The position numbers and the translations under genes are program-made. Below are positions 25,238-37,945 of a stretch of DNA of 64,000 bases, piece after piece; position 1 is the stretch's first letter; each line of letters begins with the position of its first letter. Below the pieces are notes generated by a model that was not told the DNA's origin, did not search any database, and saw only the letters and a program-made list of their open reading frames with translations. Origin of the DNA: Branchiostoma floridae (taxonomy: Eukaryota; Chordata; Leptocardii; Amphioxiformes; Branchiostomatidae); NCBI RefSeq assembly GCF_000003815.2, contig NC_049982.1:13483822-13547821 (forward strand), in the 5' to 3' direction.

Positions 25238-28200
25238 ATGGCATCTACACACGTCTGGGTGTGTCTTTGCTTCTTCTTGTTGTTCAGCCCCGGAAAATGT
25301 CAACAGCAAAATATAAAAGGTGAGATCTCTCTTATCTTTACCGCATATCTTTTTCATGAGCTGGAGTTGCAAAGGCTACATATACAGGCATGTCTTTCAA
25401 ATCTAGAATGTACCTCTCTAACAGTTGTCTCAAAATAGTATATTTTGACATTATAAAGTTACTTGTTTAGAATCTAAGTGCGCTAATCATTCATACTCTT
25501 GGTGATTAACGGAAAAACTGACAAGACCATGATTTTATGAGACATATTCGCATATGCATATATCATATAAGAATATTGATGCTATAATCGCCAAATTATG
25601 GGTCCATGTTCAATGTTGACCAATCAAGAAGAAATATTAGCTAAATTAAGACAGGCATTACGGGTCAAACTCTGACGTTCCAAACGAGATAAAGAAAGAG
25701 AGGAGTGTAGATTAGTGGCCATCGTACAGCCTGTTCCTAAATCTCCAGTCGATTTTTGAAACGTTCAACAAGAGGGTGATTTTACGCCTTGATTAATTTG
25801 TTTAAGTGCATTTGTCTTGCAGAGTGCTACACAAGAAGCAAGACGGCGGTGAGATATGACGGACTCCTTGATGTAAGCAAATCCGGACATTCGTGTTTGC
25901 CGTGGAGCGAGACGGAACTTCCGTATGTCGGTAACCATAGTTACTGCCGAGCACCCAGACCACAGGACCTGCAGCCGTGGTGCTACATCCAGGGGAGGGT
26001 GTCCCGACTGGACGTACCGTGTGCGGTAGAACACTGCAAAGGTTAGTTGTGAAATAAAGTTAACTGTAACATTGCTGTACTCTATTTCTACAATGTGCTG
26101 AATTGCTGCTATAAATCAATCTGTAAATCAATCTTTTTTCTGAAACGCTGAAGGTCTTTTTCTAGGTTAATGATCGTTCGATGAAGTTTTCAATATCTCC
26201 CAAATTACCATTTCTGGATTAAGACAACTTACGATATAACATATATTTCCAGACTCTGCCCACCTCGGATGTTTTCGCCTGGACAAACCACCGACAGAAG
26301 TGCTAACGGCGGCATTGCCTGTCGCGCAAGACACAATGACAGTCGACCGCTGTCTTGAGATTTGTCGAACTGGACTTCAAGACTACGCAGGACTGTCCGG
26401 CGGAAACAAATGTTATTGTATCTTCTATGCAAAACAGAGATTGCCTGAAGCTGACGACTGCTCGAAGCCTTGTAAAGGTAACGGAGAACAGAAGTGTGGG
26501 GGCGATAGTAGCATCGACATATATGATGGTAAGTCTTGCATCCAAAATGTATCATTGTAACTTCTACATGTAGGTGTATTGAACAACAAAGCTTGACTTG
26601 GAAAACGGCCAGTTGGTAATGCATATGTGCGGTATCTGACATCATGGCATACAACAACTACGTTTAATCTGCAGAACAGCTGCTGTGCCTCTGAACACTA
26701 ATGGAAACCCGTTTCAATATTTCTCCAGTGAACATGGGCCGATGCGGAGGTAAACACTACGGACTGGAAGGAACCATCTATTCGCCATCGTACCCCGGCT
26801 TGTATCCGAGCCGAATCAACTGCACGTGGGAAATAAATGTTCCCGGGAACAGAATCATCCAACTGAGGTTCAAAGACCGCAATATTGGTTACCCAACTGA
26901 CATTGTGGATGTTCAGGATATGGCCTATCCCAGGGACCGTGCCAGAATCACACAATGGAACCAAAGTAGACGATTTCTCAGTTCGTCCAACAGTGTACGG
27001 ATATATTTTAGGTCGGACCACAACAGCGATGGAGGCCAGTTTACCATTTTCTACAGAGGTCAGTAATGATATTCCATCCTCTATACTGCCAACTGTTTTG
27101 TTGCATTATGTTATTTTGTACACTTACTTGTATCCGACAAATATAGAAATTATTTCTATCTGTCATCTAAATAAATATTTACGATCTTCTTCCCGTAGCG
27201 GTTGCCAGCTGCCCAACACCGACCATCCCCAATGGGTCCCTCACATTAGACAGGAGGCCGGACAGGGCTCTGTTCAAGCCGGGGGAAGAAGTCAACTTCA
27301 CCTTCAGCTGTGATGCGGGCTACAGAAAGTGCAGGAAGAAACGAAAGTCGGCCACGTGCAAAAACAGCGGCAGTTGGAGTAGACTACCGGAGTGTCGTCC
27401 TGAACACTACGACACGTGTGGTGACGCGCAGATATCCACAGGTTGATCATTCATTCAAATCTAAGAAGCAAACGTCAACACGAAAGTAAAGGACAGTTCA
27501 CAATTCGTTACCATCAAATGCGTTTGCGCTTCCATGCCTCACCCATCTATTGTATCAGTGATGTGATGATGGTCAGCTGTCAGAGCGTTGGAAGTACAAG
27601 TATTACAGTTGGTAGCGAATCTGATCGCACGGAGTGGAATTTTTTCGGCTACAACGTTTTCGACATGACATCATCGCGTCGTTACATCCATCAACGATAT
27701 CGTATTCCATTCGTAACATTTTCTCTCCCATGCAGAAACACCCAGTACATCACGACAGGCATCCACAGCAGGGCCAGAATCATCCACTACAACGCAGTGG
27801 GCTGATCTGAAGACAACACAGCCATACACTGCTGAAACAACTCTCGGTACATCAACCATTCTTGACCGAGTCACCACAGTAAGATGGGAGTCCTCCCGGA
27901 TGACAACACGCATATCTAGCAGTTCTCCACATACTTCATTTGCCTCTCCAGATCCTGTAGGAACTACGGTCAAACACGTGGAGCCAAACCTTTCTGAGGG
28001 ACAGAAGCAAGGGGTGAACCAGAACAGTGAGTTTTCCGATTGAAGCAGATCTATTACTTTAGGAGCAGCCTTTAGTATTTCGATATAGTGGTTTATCATC
28101 ATCTATTTATTGATAAGCTGATTTATCAATGGGTATAGTATAGTAATTGACCGGGTTGATCGTTTTCTCTTCAGTGATAATCGTCGCATCAGCCGTCACT

Positions 28201-29899
28201 GGGTGCATACTGTTGGCTGTAGGGGTTGTTACCTGTGTAGTGATCTCCAAGCGAAAGTAAGTACCCCTCCACCATTTACTGCTTTCATACAGTTTTGTTA
28301 CAGCTGTGGATAGTGACAAATTTAGCTGCTTCATTGCGGATCGTATCATACTGACAGACGTACTTTTCAAACGAAGAATCTATTGAAAAAGCAACTTGAC
28401 TTGAAAAAATGAATATCATAAAAGGGCCCTTTGATGTCGTCTCTTTATGGACAGAAGTAGTTTTAGATTAAATACTGCACCAGGCGATATAAGTGTTTGA
28501 TAATACGTGTACCATACGCATTTATCGTCGTCGTTCTGTGCAATCAATGGAGATATTGGTATTTACAAAGAGTTTCTCTTCACAGGGCCAGGGCAAGAAA
28601 AAGGCGACGGCTGACCGCTGCACCTCGTGGGCAAAGCACAGACAATGCAGTCGTGGACGACGTCCTCACGTACAACTTCCGCACGCTTGCCAACACTGCC
28701 CAGATCAGGTATGACGTGCCATATGTACAAACATCAACAATTTGCTTGCCCTCTTTGGTGAAGTTGCAGTAACTGCTTTTCTGTAACCGAAGGGATTTTA
28801 CAATTGGCCGTTGTGTTTTTTTAGGCTGCAAATCATCTCAACTGTAGAAGGTGCTGGATCCGATCCAAGTGACCAAAGTCCGGACGCCGGCTACGCAACA
28901 GCCAGTATGACAAAGAAGAAGGTACGTGTGGATGGATTAGCCAGGAAGGATCTAAGATGGGACTGCATAAAAATGGGAACATTTGCATTTCTTCATTTGA
29001 TGAAACTTTGAGACATGATTCTTCATGTTGGATCAGAATGATCAGCACCATATGATGTGTTTACTATTCTAGATGCTGCCAGACCCACCAGGTGATGAAG
29101 CTATGTACCAAAACGCTGTCATGTTCAACACCGCTGAGAGGGCATCAACGAAGAAGGACCCCTCAAACGCCCCCGCCATCTACACAAAGGTAAAGAAGAA
29201 CAAAAGACAGGTGGACAGTCCAGGATCAACCCTTGGTTCCCAAACAGCCAAGTCCGAGAGGGATTTTGACACCCGTGAGGCGAAAGTCCGTCCGGAGCCA
29301 TGTCCGCGCACATCCGCGCTCTATGCAAAGGTTAACAAGAAACGCCCCCCAGAACCGCTTCCATGGGAACTGGTAAGTCAGGCTCTGGTCTTATCCAGTT
29401 ATGCAGCGTTATGATGATAATTTGTTAGTCTATACCTTATATTTCATATCCCCATGAAACATGCCTCGATGTTGGACAATGTTAACGTCCTGTGGCCACA
29501 ACTTAGATGCACTTCATCACCACTGTCAAATATTTTGCCACCATATGGCTTGCGCGGGTGATTTCGATAGATGTCTCTGTTGAACGATGCATTCGAATTC
29601 TTATTAGTTAGCACAACGATGCATTCTGATTGGTTAGCACTGAGACATGTGACATGTCTACCTACTCGTAGGAAGAACTGCGTGAACCGGATCCGGAGGT
29701 GACGTATCCGGAACTGGACCATGTGCAATGTCATGTTGCAGAAGTCACGGAGTTCCTGCCCGAAGTCACGGCGTCCCACAGCGAGGGTGTGTATGCGGAA
29801 ATTCGTGACATCATGGTACAAAATTCAAGAGAGTCAAGCAGTGATGACTCTTACAACGCGTATGATAAGGCCGCTTATGGTTACAGTAGTAGTGAATAG
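25238..29899 (+). CDS. Gene B: single-kringle WSC-CUB-sushi receptor with long ITIM-like tail
   Basis: Eleven exons, 756 residues: 25238-25319, 25823-26041, 26253-26528, 26729-27058, 27199-27441, 27736-28026, 28175-28256, 28586-28708, 28825-28921, 29073-29372, 29672-29899. Signal peptide (about 1-22); one kringle (28-100, YCRAPRPQDLQPWCY); WSC (101-192); CUB in one exon (193-302); sushi (303-383); stalk (384-480); transmembrane (481-507); 249-residue tail. The tail has a dibasic juxtamembrane patch, YTKV and YAKV sites flanked by lysines, VTYPEL (Tyr about 693, ITIM consensus) and YAEI. The Kremen-type second kringle of its neighbours is absent: nothing between 26041 and 26253 could encode it. 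The donor after the sushi exon (GTTGAT) is weak. Function as a receptor is inferred from architecture only. Confidence 0.83.
25725..25760. repeat. Diverged copy of the 10 kb palindrome arm
   Basis: The text agcctgttcctaaatctcca in intron 1 of gene B matches most of the arm of the palindrome at 9997-10055. The match marks both as copies of a dispersed repeat. No inverted partner is seen here. Confidence 0.5.
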
Positions 29900-31032
29900 T
29901 GTATTACGTACTGTAAGAAGCGTTTGATATGCTGAAAAATGTAACTACATATTCGTAGCGTTGACGACATAAACACGAAATTTCGTATAAGAATTAGAAA
30001 ATGACGAGAAGTTGAGCCATGTTAGTGCTGGTATCACATAACTGCTCGGAACTTTATAACGTTTTTTGTAACGAAGCTTAAGTGATGACAATGATAACTC
30101 TTTGTATGGTAAATTTTATTGAATATTCTGCAATCAGTGACACTTTGTAAAGTGTAAACACGTACCAACAACTTTGTATGGTAGATTTTTATGTGATCGA
30201 GGAATCTAACCAGCATCTAGTCAAGAAACAACAGTACCATGTGTAGACAAATATCCTACCATGAAATTCCCTGATGTAAGCTTGATATGATCAGTAGTAA
30301 TAAAGGAGTATTTGTACACACGATAGTCGGTGAGAAGCTTCTTTTTGCAATGACGTCAGAACAGGACAACTTTTCATTGCACCACCTTACAGTATAGCAC
30401 GACATGCGAGACGAAACGCTCAAAATATTGAGACTGGATACTGGTTACTGGCTAGTGACAACATCTAACCGGAATATGTTGTTCTTTATCCTCTTTCCCA
30501 CTGTCATAACACTGACGGTTTTGGTTCGCAAGTCTTTGTATAGTTAAGACTTATTTACCTTTGATGACAAATAAAAGAAATACGAGTAACAAACATAACT
30601 GCAAAGCTGTAAGTTGTTCATAATGAAGTTAAACATTCGTCAGGATCTCTTAGTAAAACTCCCATTAGTTGAGATACAAAATAACAATGAATTCACAAAC
30701 TTGGCGTCAGCCATGCTCGTATGAAGTCATCTTTGATCAGATTGTGGCATCATGCCATGCATGGTTCCCTTCATCTCCTGTTGTGTGTCGACTATTGAGC
30801 CAAATGTGGGTGTCCAGCATCACTTCTTGTCGGCAATGTGTGAAAGAAGCCCGTATGACCGTGTGATCGGACACCAGAGCGAGCCCTTATCTCCCACAGA
30901 CAGACACACCGACGGAAATTGCCTCTTGTTCCAGATATCTGCACGCTTCAAGCTTCCTTCCTCAATGGCCTTTAGGCACGTTCTGTTCGGCCAAGCCTCG
31001 CCCATGCCCCTGAGGACGGATGAAGGTTCAAT
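29900..31032. other. Intergenic between genes B and C
   Basis: Gene B 3' UTR followed by the presumptive promoter of gene C. I see no coding exon. The two open frames at 30669-31156 are short and have no family features; the gene C first exon lies inside the second of them in another frame. Confidence 0.6.
30299..30304 (+). terminator. Poly(A) signal of gene B
   Basis: AATAAA 400 bases downstream of the gene B stop codon, in an AT-rich 3' UTR. It precedes gene C by about 730 bases. Confidence 0.5.
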
Positions 31033-34000
31033 ATGGCAACACCAACATTTCTGTCCCTGGAGTTTGTTCTCGTACTGTGGGTTCTGTGTTTTCAACAGCA
31101 CTGGGCTAAAGAAACTGAAGGTAGGGAGGCGTAACATCGCATTGCCTTTCATTTGATTTTACGTAGTCCTTACCTTGTTGATTATGTGTGCACGGGCAAA
31201 AGGTCATCGGCGTCGTAATGTCATAACTGAGTCATACGCCCAAAAGAAGTTTTACACAACCTCAGTATTTCGGTTATTAGAAATATCCCAAGTGGCAATC
31301 AGGTTGTAAAAAAGTTTCATGGGCATTGTAATCTACTAGTGCTTCGTACATCCAACACTTTTCAAAATCAAACGTCATGGCCGGTAGATTGCTCTAGTAA
31401 CCTAATATTCCGAATGTATCAACTGTATATAATTCTGCATATTTAGAATGCTATAGAAGAGAGAACGGCGGTGTGAAGTACGGGGGAATATTAGCCGTGT
31501 CAGAGGCCGGACAGTCCTGTGTGTACTGGAATGAAACGGACGTGGTATTCGCTGGGTCGGACGACCACAACTACTGCCGAGCCCCGCGACCAGGAGACCT
31601 GGTACCGTGGTGCTACGTGAGGACTGAGGCCGGGGATCTGGTGGAACGTCGCTGCGATATTCAGCACTGTACAGGTACGCCTTGGAGGTCATTTTGCATA
31701 CATTTGTCTCAGGCCTTGAGGTCTTCTTGCATAACATATGCATATTATTTGCAAATGATTCATAGCATGTTTAGCAAATGCTTATATAACCAAATGTGCC
31801 TTTTTCCTGATGCTCGTTAAATGAAAGTGAATAAAATAAAAATGTTTCAAGATGCCGGTATTCCTCAAATCGGAAAGTATATGGACCCAGAGCTATGTTC
31901 ACGGTTAACGTTGAAATTGTTTGGAGAGTGGAGATTACGCAGATTGTGTGACATTTTGAATTGCCTTATCCCCAGTGTGCTACACGGTGACTGGAGCGGA
32001 CTACAGAGGTAACCAGTCCCAGCCGAGGCCAGGTGGAAAGCCGTGCGTGTCGTGGACGGACAGGGGAACCTACAACAACAAAGGCGTCCACGCACACAAC
32101 CAGGAGCATCGGAACAGAGGCATCGGAGAGCACAACTACTGCCGGAACCCCAGCACCTACTTCAGTCCCTGGTGCTACACTGGTAGTGGCGAGACTGAGT
32201 ACAGACCTTGTCTCATATTGGATTGCAAAGGTAAAGAATTGGAATGGTGTCAATTGCAATCAATGTTCTAGTAAAAACATATGCCACGAGATGCAAATCA
32301 CAAAAGACTCATTTTGCCATTGCCTACGATAGGCTATTTGAATACACTGAATAGATTGTGTGAGATTTCTCAACATACCACTCTTCTTTTCACGTTTTCC
32401 CCCAGCACCAGGGTACCTGGGCTGCTATAGTGACGATGATGGTAATCTCATTCCTAAAGGAGTGTCACCTCCAAGATGGTCGCTCACCATCGAGTCATGC
32501 CTAGAACACTGCCGCCAGCTTTCCAGGCAGTACGCTGTCATTCGGAACGGACAGGACTGCTACTGTACAACTGACGTAGTCAGCACAGCAAAACCGCTCA
32601 AACCGAGCAATGCTTGTGGTGTCCGCTGCCTTGGCAACCAGTTTCAGTACTGTGGAGGATACAAGAACACCGTATCCGTTTTTGACAGTAAGTAGCCTAC
32701 GTCAATTCAATGTTACATTGAAATGGTTGAAATATTGCTCTTTTTTTTCGTGGATTGAGTCTATGTTTGAAAACCTGTGTAATAAGGGAAACAACTTTTT
32801 ATTTTCAGCAAATATGGGAAGGTGCAACATCTCTCGCTATGGACAGCAAGGCACTATCTACACGCCAAACTACCCTGGATCCTACCCGAGTGCAACAGAT
32901 TGTTACTGGAACATCAGTGTTGCCAAGGACCATCTCATCAAGTTTAGATTCCAACTGTTCAGAGTAAACGAAGACAGCTGGGTGGGTGTGTCCGATGCTG
33001 CAGGCAGGACCAGCGGTGTGAGGATTACAGGTCAGGACCCAGTCGGTGGGTACGTCACCAGCTCGGCTACTGCGTCGGTGTACTTCCGGGCACGACCGTC
33101 ACAGAACTCCGAGAATCCTCGGGAAGATGACGGCTTTCCTAATGGATTTATTCTGCTGTTTGAAGGTGCGTTGTAGTGTAAGCCATATCCAAGGCAGTAA
33201 ATCCTTGTGTCATGCCATAGTGCATGTATCATCAATAAAAAGACATCATACAGTAGCCTCAATCAATCAATCCAGCAAGACAAGTTTTTAATTCTATTAC
33301 AGTATAATTTTCAACGACTTCATTGAATATGTCTTTGATGCATCTTCGATTCAGCGATCAGGAGGTGCCCGACACCGACAATCGCTCACGGAGGCTTCGA
33401 CGTCATCCGGCCCATGACCGTGGTGAGTGACGGCTCCGTCGTGGCCGGAGACACCGTCCAGTTCTACTGTGATGACGGCTACAGGCTGACCGGGTCTGAA
33501 CGTCTACTTTGCACGAAGAGTGGTGACTTCGACAGAGACGTCCCAGTGTGTTACGTGCCAGAGACCATTGTGATTGTAATTGCCAGAACTACAAGTAAGA
33601 CTTTACCTGACAACGTCATTAATATTTCTTTATCTCTTAATATTTCCAACCTTTCATAACTAAACGACGTGAGCATGACTTCCTTTCGATCTGATCCTAC
33701 AGGAAAAACTACACCGGAACCGTTTCCGCTAACGTCCAGGGAAGGACCAGCTCTACACACAAGTGCTCCAAAAACAGGTGTAAGACCAACTACAGCACTA
33801 CAAACTGCCCTGAGCACCATCTTACAACCAGCGGCACGAGTTACAACTCTAGAAACATCTAAACCGACACAAAGACCTACAACACGACCCCTTCGCCGGC
33901 CAACTAAAACCAAACCGCCACCAGTTCAAGGGACATCAGTACCATCAGGGTCAAGGGATCACTCGACTGAGAGAACTACACCGGGGGCCCCAGGGTCCAG

Positions 34001-35754
34001 TGTCACACAACCTGATGGAGTCATAAAAGATGGAAAGGCCACTTCCAAGCCACCCACCGTTTCCCGAAAACGCCCAAGCACTGGCACCGGAAATGCAGAA
34101 CGTAAGACATTTGTATTTCTTTGTATTTCACTTAAGATCTTTGTTGCTGTCATCCATGGCGTTATAGTTGACAACGCAGTAGACATCGAACTTTACGTTT
34201 AACCACAATAATTGTTTTCGACAGAGTATTCCACGAAATCAACATCTATTGACGTGCCATTTACTTCAAGAAGCACGCCCTTCACCTGGACCAAAACAAC
34301 TGGTTGGGTGCCGGCCCCTTCCTCAGCAAAGTCAAGACCATTTTACAGCACGTCAACTACAGAGACCAGGCAACAAACAACCGGTGGGTGGAGGGGTTTC
34401 CCAACGTTATCCACACAGTCAACGCCTAGAACAGCTCATCAGACGACAGAATCTGCCAAGACATTCCTGACGACCCCCGCTGAAGACTCGAGGACACAAC
34501 AGCAAGACGTCGACGTCACCAAGGACTCAACCGCGAAAGCCCACAGATTGGGATTAAACAGTGAGATATTTCTGAAACCATATCATAACACCATGCATTA
34601 TTGACTATTTCTGTTCCATGTACTGAAGGTATTGTCGTGATTGTATTAATTCATTGTCATTGCAGTCTTCGCCCTGATCGCAATCGCTGTGGCGGCGTTG
34701 GCGTTCCTATTCCTGGTGCTGATACTGGTCATATGGAGCTGCCGAAGAAGGTAAGATGACAGACATGTTTTCAGAAATGACGATATGACGCATATATGCA
34801 TATGAATCTTAGTGTCCGATCATTGCCGCCCTGATCTTTCCGTGCCCTCAACTCAGGAACCACAAGATCAAGCATCAGAAACTGGAGCTGCTGAACTACA
34901 GGACAGAAATAAGAGCGCCCTCTGCCGGCGGCACCGCACCAGAGAACGTGCCAATGTCAGACATGTCCTCGAGTGGGTGAGTTTTGCATTTTCCAGTGTG
35001 TACCATGCATAATGTTCTGTACTACCTATAGCAACGGACCAGGCTACTTGTAACTAGAATGACAGTTTGATTGTGATAAGGGCTGCCGTGTATTTTGAGA
35101 CCATGTAATAGCATACAATATACAAATCCTAACCATTTTGTAGCCCTATACAGACAGCAGGGTGACCACATGGCAAATGGGTCCGCCGGCCTTAAACCCC
35201 AAGAAGACGCAAACATGGTAAGTTGTACACTAAGACTGGTCTCTGGACTGTGCTTGTGATCGGGCTAAGACATTGCCTCTCGTAACGAATGGACCTCGTT
35301 TCGACTTTACATCGTCGAGGTAACACTTGAACAAGTCTTATGATGTATGAAAATGATCAAGTCCAATCCTTAGAAATTAGCTTTCCTGATTTGGTGTAAA
35401 CACAGTTTGCATGGCTCGAGATTTCCGAAGTCCGTACGCAACTTAATGCGCGTATTAACCAATAGCAACGCGCACAGTTGCTTGTACTCGAAAATGTGTC
35501 ATGCAAACTTGAGGATTGAGGACTTAAATGCGACTCTGGGTAAATCAAGCAGCTTTATCACAAACACAAATCCTGTTTCCCCTCCCCGTCTTTAGAGTGA
35601 CGACATTGACTGTGATATTGAACCAGAAGTGACGTATATGGAGCTGGATCTGACCCTGAATTGGGACGCTCCTGTCAGAAGAACCCAGCCGGAGACGGTG
35701 TACGCTCAGATCCGCCCTCCGCCAGACAGGACTGGAGCTACTTATGCAGTGTAG
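31033..35754 (+). CDS. Gene C: two-kringle WSC-CUB-sushi receptor with mucin-like stalk and ITIM/ITSM-like tail
   Basis: Twelve exons, 870 residues: 31033-31120, 31447-31674, 31976-32230, 32406-32687, 32809-33165, 33355-33594, 33703-34101, 34225-34560, 34666-34750, 34857-34976, 35154-35217, 35596-35754. Signal peptide (about 1-23); kringle 1 (30-105); kringle 2 in one uninterrupted exon (106-190, CYTVTGADYRGNQ, HNYCRNP, PWCYTG); WSC (191-284); CUB (285-403); sushi (404-483); a very long Thr/Ser/Pro stalk (484-728) over two exons, likely O-glycosylated; transmembrane (729-757); tail (758-870) with VTYMEL (Tyr about 832, ITIM-like) and TVYAQI (Tyr about 854, ITSM-like). For exon 11 the acceptor at 35154 is required: using the AG nine bases upstream gives an in-frame stop. 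Confidence 0.83.
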
Positions 35755-35837
35755 AAATGCTTAATTTATAGATATGGGAGTACAACGAAAACATAGGTAT
35801 CGCAAATTGTCGTCTATCATTTCTAAATGAAACCTTA

Positions 35838-36083
35838 AGGCCCCCTCTCACTTGACGTGCGGCACGCTTGCGGCATTGCTGCGTTCGTTCACTGCGGTAC
35901 TGTTTTGTTATTTTCTCCGATTTGTTATAATTCAGATATTGCGCAATACGTAAACGTGTGACATAGAAGACCACAAAATACACAACAAGTAAGAAAATTC
36001 GTTCTTTATCTCTGAAATTCGTTGAGCATCTTCCGAACGCAGCAATGCCGCAAGCGTGCCGCACGTCAAGTGAGAGGGGGCCT
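35838..36083. mobile_element. Harbinger-like MITE with 50-bp perfect terminal inverted repeats
   Basis: A 246-bp element. Its first 50 bases (35838-35887) are an exact reverse complement of its last 50 (36034-36083), beginning AGGCCCCCTCTCACTTGACG. It is flanked by the direct repeat TTA at 35835-35837 and 36084-36086, the 3-bp TWA target typical of PIF/Harbinger. It has no coding capacity and sits in the 3' region of gene C. Identical arms suggest a young insertion or arm homogenisation. Confidence 0.9.
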
Positions 36084-36545
36084 TTAGTAGTTTGTTTGTG
36101 TTCTAACACCGACCCATACAAGATGTATGTAACGTGACTGACGATGTTCAGCTTACTACATGTATTCCCATTGCCCAAATACCTTTTTTTCATATACCAA
36201 TGTAAACAAAAATGACTTAAACGCTATCAAATTTTGAAGAAAAAAAACATGTTCACAAAAAATGCTGTTTCGTACATTTACAAACGCGCACTGCGGTTCA
36301 AGTTTTTTCGACGAACTTCGATAATATTAATGTCAGACCTTGCGTGATGCTTACCTGTAGTTTACCCCTCAGCATTCTTTTAGCCAAAGACAATATCAAG
36401 GAATTCTCACGTAGCGATACTAATTATTCGTTTATTTAGCAGCCAGCATCTCAATCAGCCATTCTAATATCTAATGATACTGGTCATGTGTTTTTCTTAA
36501 ATTATTACACATCACCATCGTTTATATAGCTGTTTTAATTAGTTG

Positions 36546-36551
36546 AATAAA
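36546..36551 (+). terminator. Possible poly(A) signal of gene C
   Basis: AATAAA about 790 bases after the gene C stop and beyond the MITE. If used, the MITE hairpin would be transcribed in the 3' UTR. No nearer canonical AATAAA was seen. Confidence 0.3.
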
Positions 36552-37777
36552 CGATGATGATTATTGTTACAATAAAACTTACAACGCTCGCAAGATGGCC
36601 TGTCTTTTTTATAAAGATGCTATTGTGTCGAGTCATAAGCATATACATTGTAGTATCCCTTTATTTATTCATCTATCTATTAATTAAGAATTTGCATTTT
36701 GTGGTAATAGCTAATATGTCATTGGTGGATATTGAGTACAAGCAGAAATATCTGCATACGAGTTGATTGAATTCCCATAGATATCATCGTTGATATAAGG
36801 CATGTAAATCGAAAAACTTTCAATGACGATGCATATGTTCACTCTTCACACCAAGCTACATCTGAATCTACAGCTTCGAGCGCGTTGTCATCGCATGTAA
36901 GTACGTGTAGTATGGAAATGCAGTAATATTAACAAATCCATATAATACTAATAAAGTGAAATACTAAGATCTAGTACCATTTCTGTGAAGGTTAATTCCT
37001 TCGTTGGAAGCAGTGGAAGACGAATCTACCCACTTATTCAATAATACGAGGCTTTCTTGGTTGTGATATTAAAACTGTTTTCTCTTCGTTAGTAATGGTG
37101 TGGAAGCAATAAATGGTTTGGACGCTTCTGTAAATGGTTGGCTTCTTTTGCCAACAATTTCATATTATGTCATGACCGGCCTATCTTCCTCCGATGTCAG
37201 CCCCCAAACAACCCACGTTGACCACTTTTCCTAAAGGCTTACTGTCGACCTGAAGCTTTCTCAGAGCCTGGCGCCCAGTAGGACACCAACGAATGAAAAA
37301 CATCCGATGTCAAAGGCCAATTGCTTAGGTCGTTACAGTGGTGGTTAAGTGGTAACCTCGGGTCATCCCTCCAAATAATAGGCGGATGGCGGTTGGTTGG
37401 AGGCAGGAAACATTCCGAGATAGATAAGGGACTTGGAAGCTGGGATTTCAGGAGGATTAGGGAACGTTCGTTTCAGTGACACATTAATTAGTGTCCAAAT
37501 ATTAAAATGATGTGTAGGCCTTGGCCAAACGGCCAACTGCGGGATTATGAGTGTCAATTTCGCTCCTGAAAAGCTGGTGAGGACACAACACGAGGAGGGT
37601 CGACGTACAAGCAATGGTCCTGTAGTTCAGTTGACTAGTGAACACAGCCAAAGCGTAAAACGTACTTTTAGCAAAAAACATTGGCTGCAATGATCTGGAA
37701 TATTTGACACAAAGTTTGCAAGGAGAGCCAAGTTTCTATCCTGGAGTTAAAAAAACACCCGGAGCAGGAACACAAGC

Positions 37778-37783
37778 TATATA
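37778..37783 (+). promoter_or_regulatory. Possible TATA element of gene D
   Basis: TATATA in the context agctatatacttg, 168 bases upstream of the gene D start. Compatible spacing only; no other support. Confidence 0.25.
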
Positions 37784-37945
37784 CTTGCCGAAGTAAACGA
37801 ACCTCCCCTCGGCCTCCCCTCCTGTAACCTGGCACTGCAGCGAGGACGTCTGACTTCCCGTGTTGATCTCATCGTCAGGAAGGGGATATCAACAATCCTG
37901 CTGCAGAATAAAGCAAAAACACGAGATAACCAAGTCTGAAGCACC

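Larger units (their letters stand above)
36090..37945. other. Intergenic between genes C and D
   Basis: AT-rich sequence with no coding exon that I can support. A TATATA stretch at 37778, about 170 bases before the gene D start codon, could be a promoter element. Confidence 0.55.

Noticed and set aside
35145-35153. Acceptor at 35145 for gene C exon 11
   Set aside because: It gives an in-frame stop after seven codons; the acceptor nine bases downstream restores frame with the last exon.
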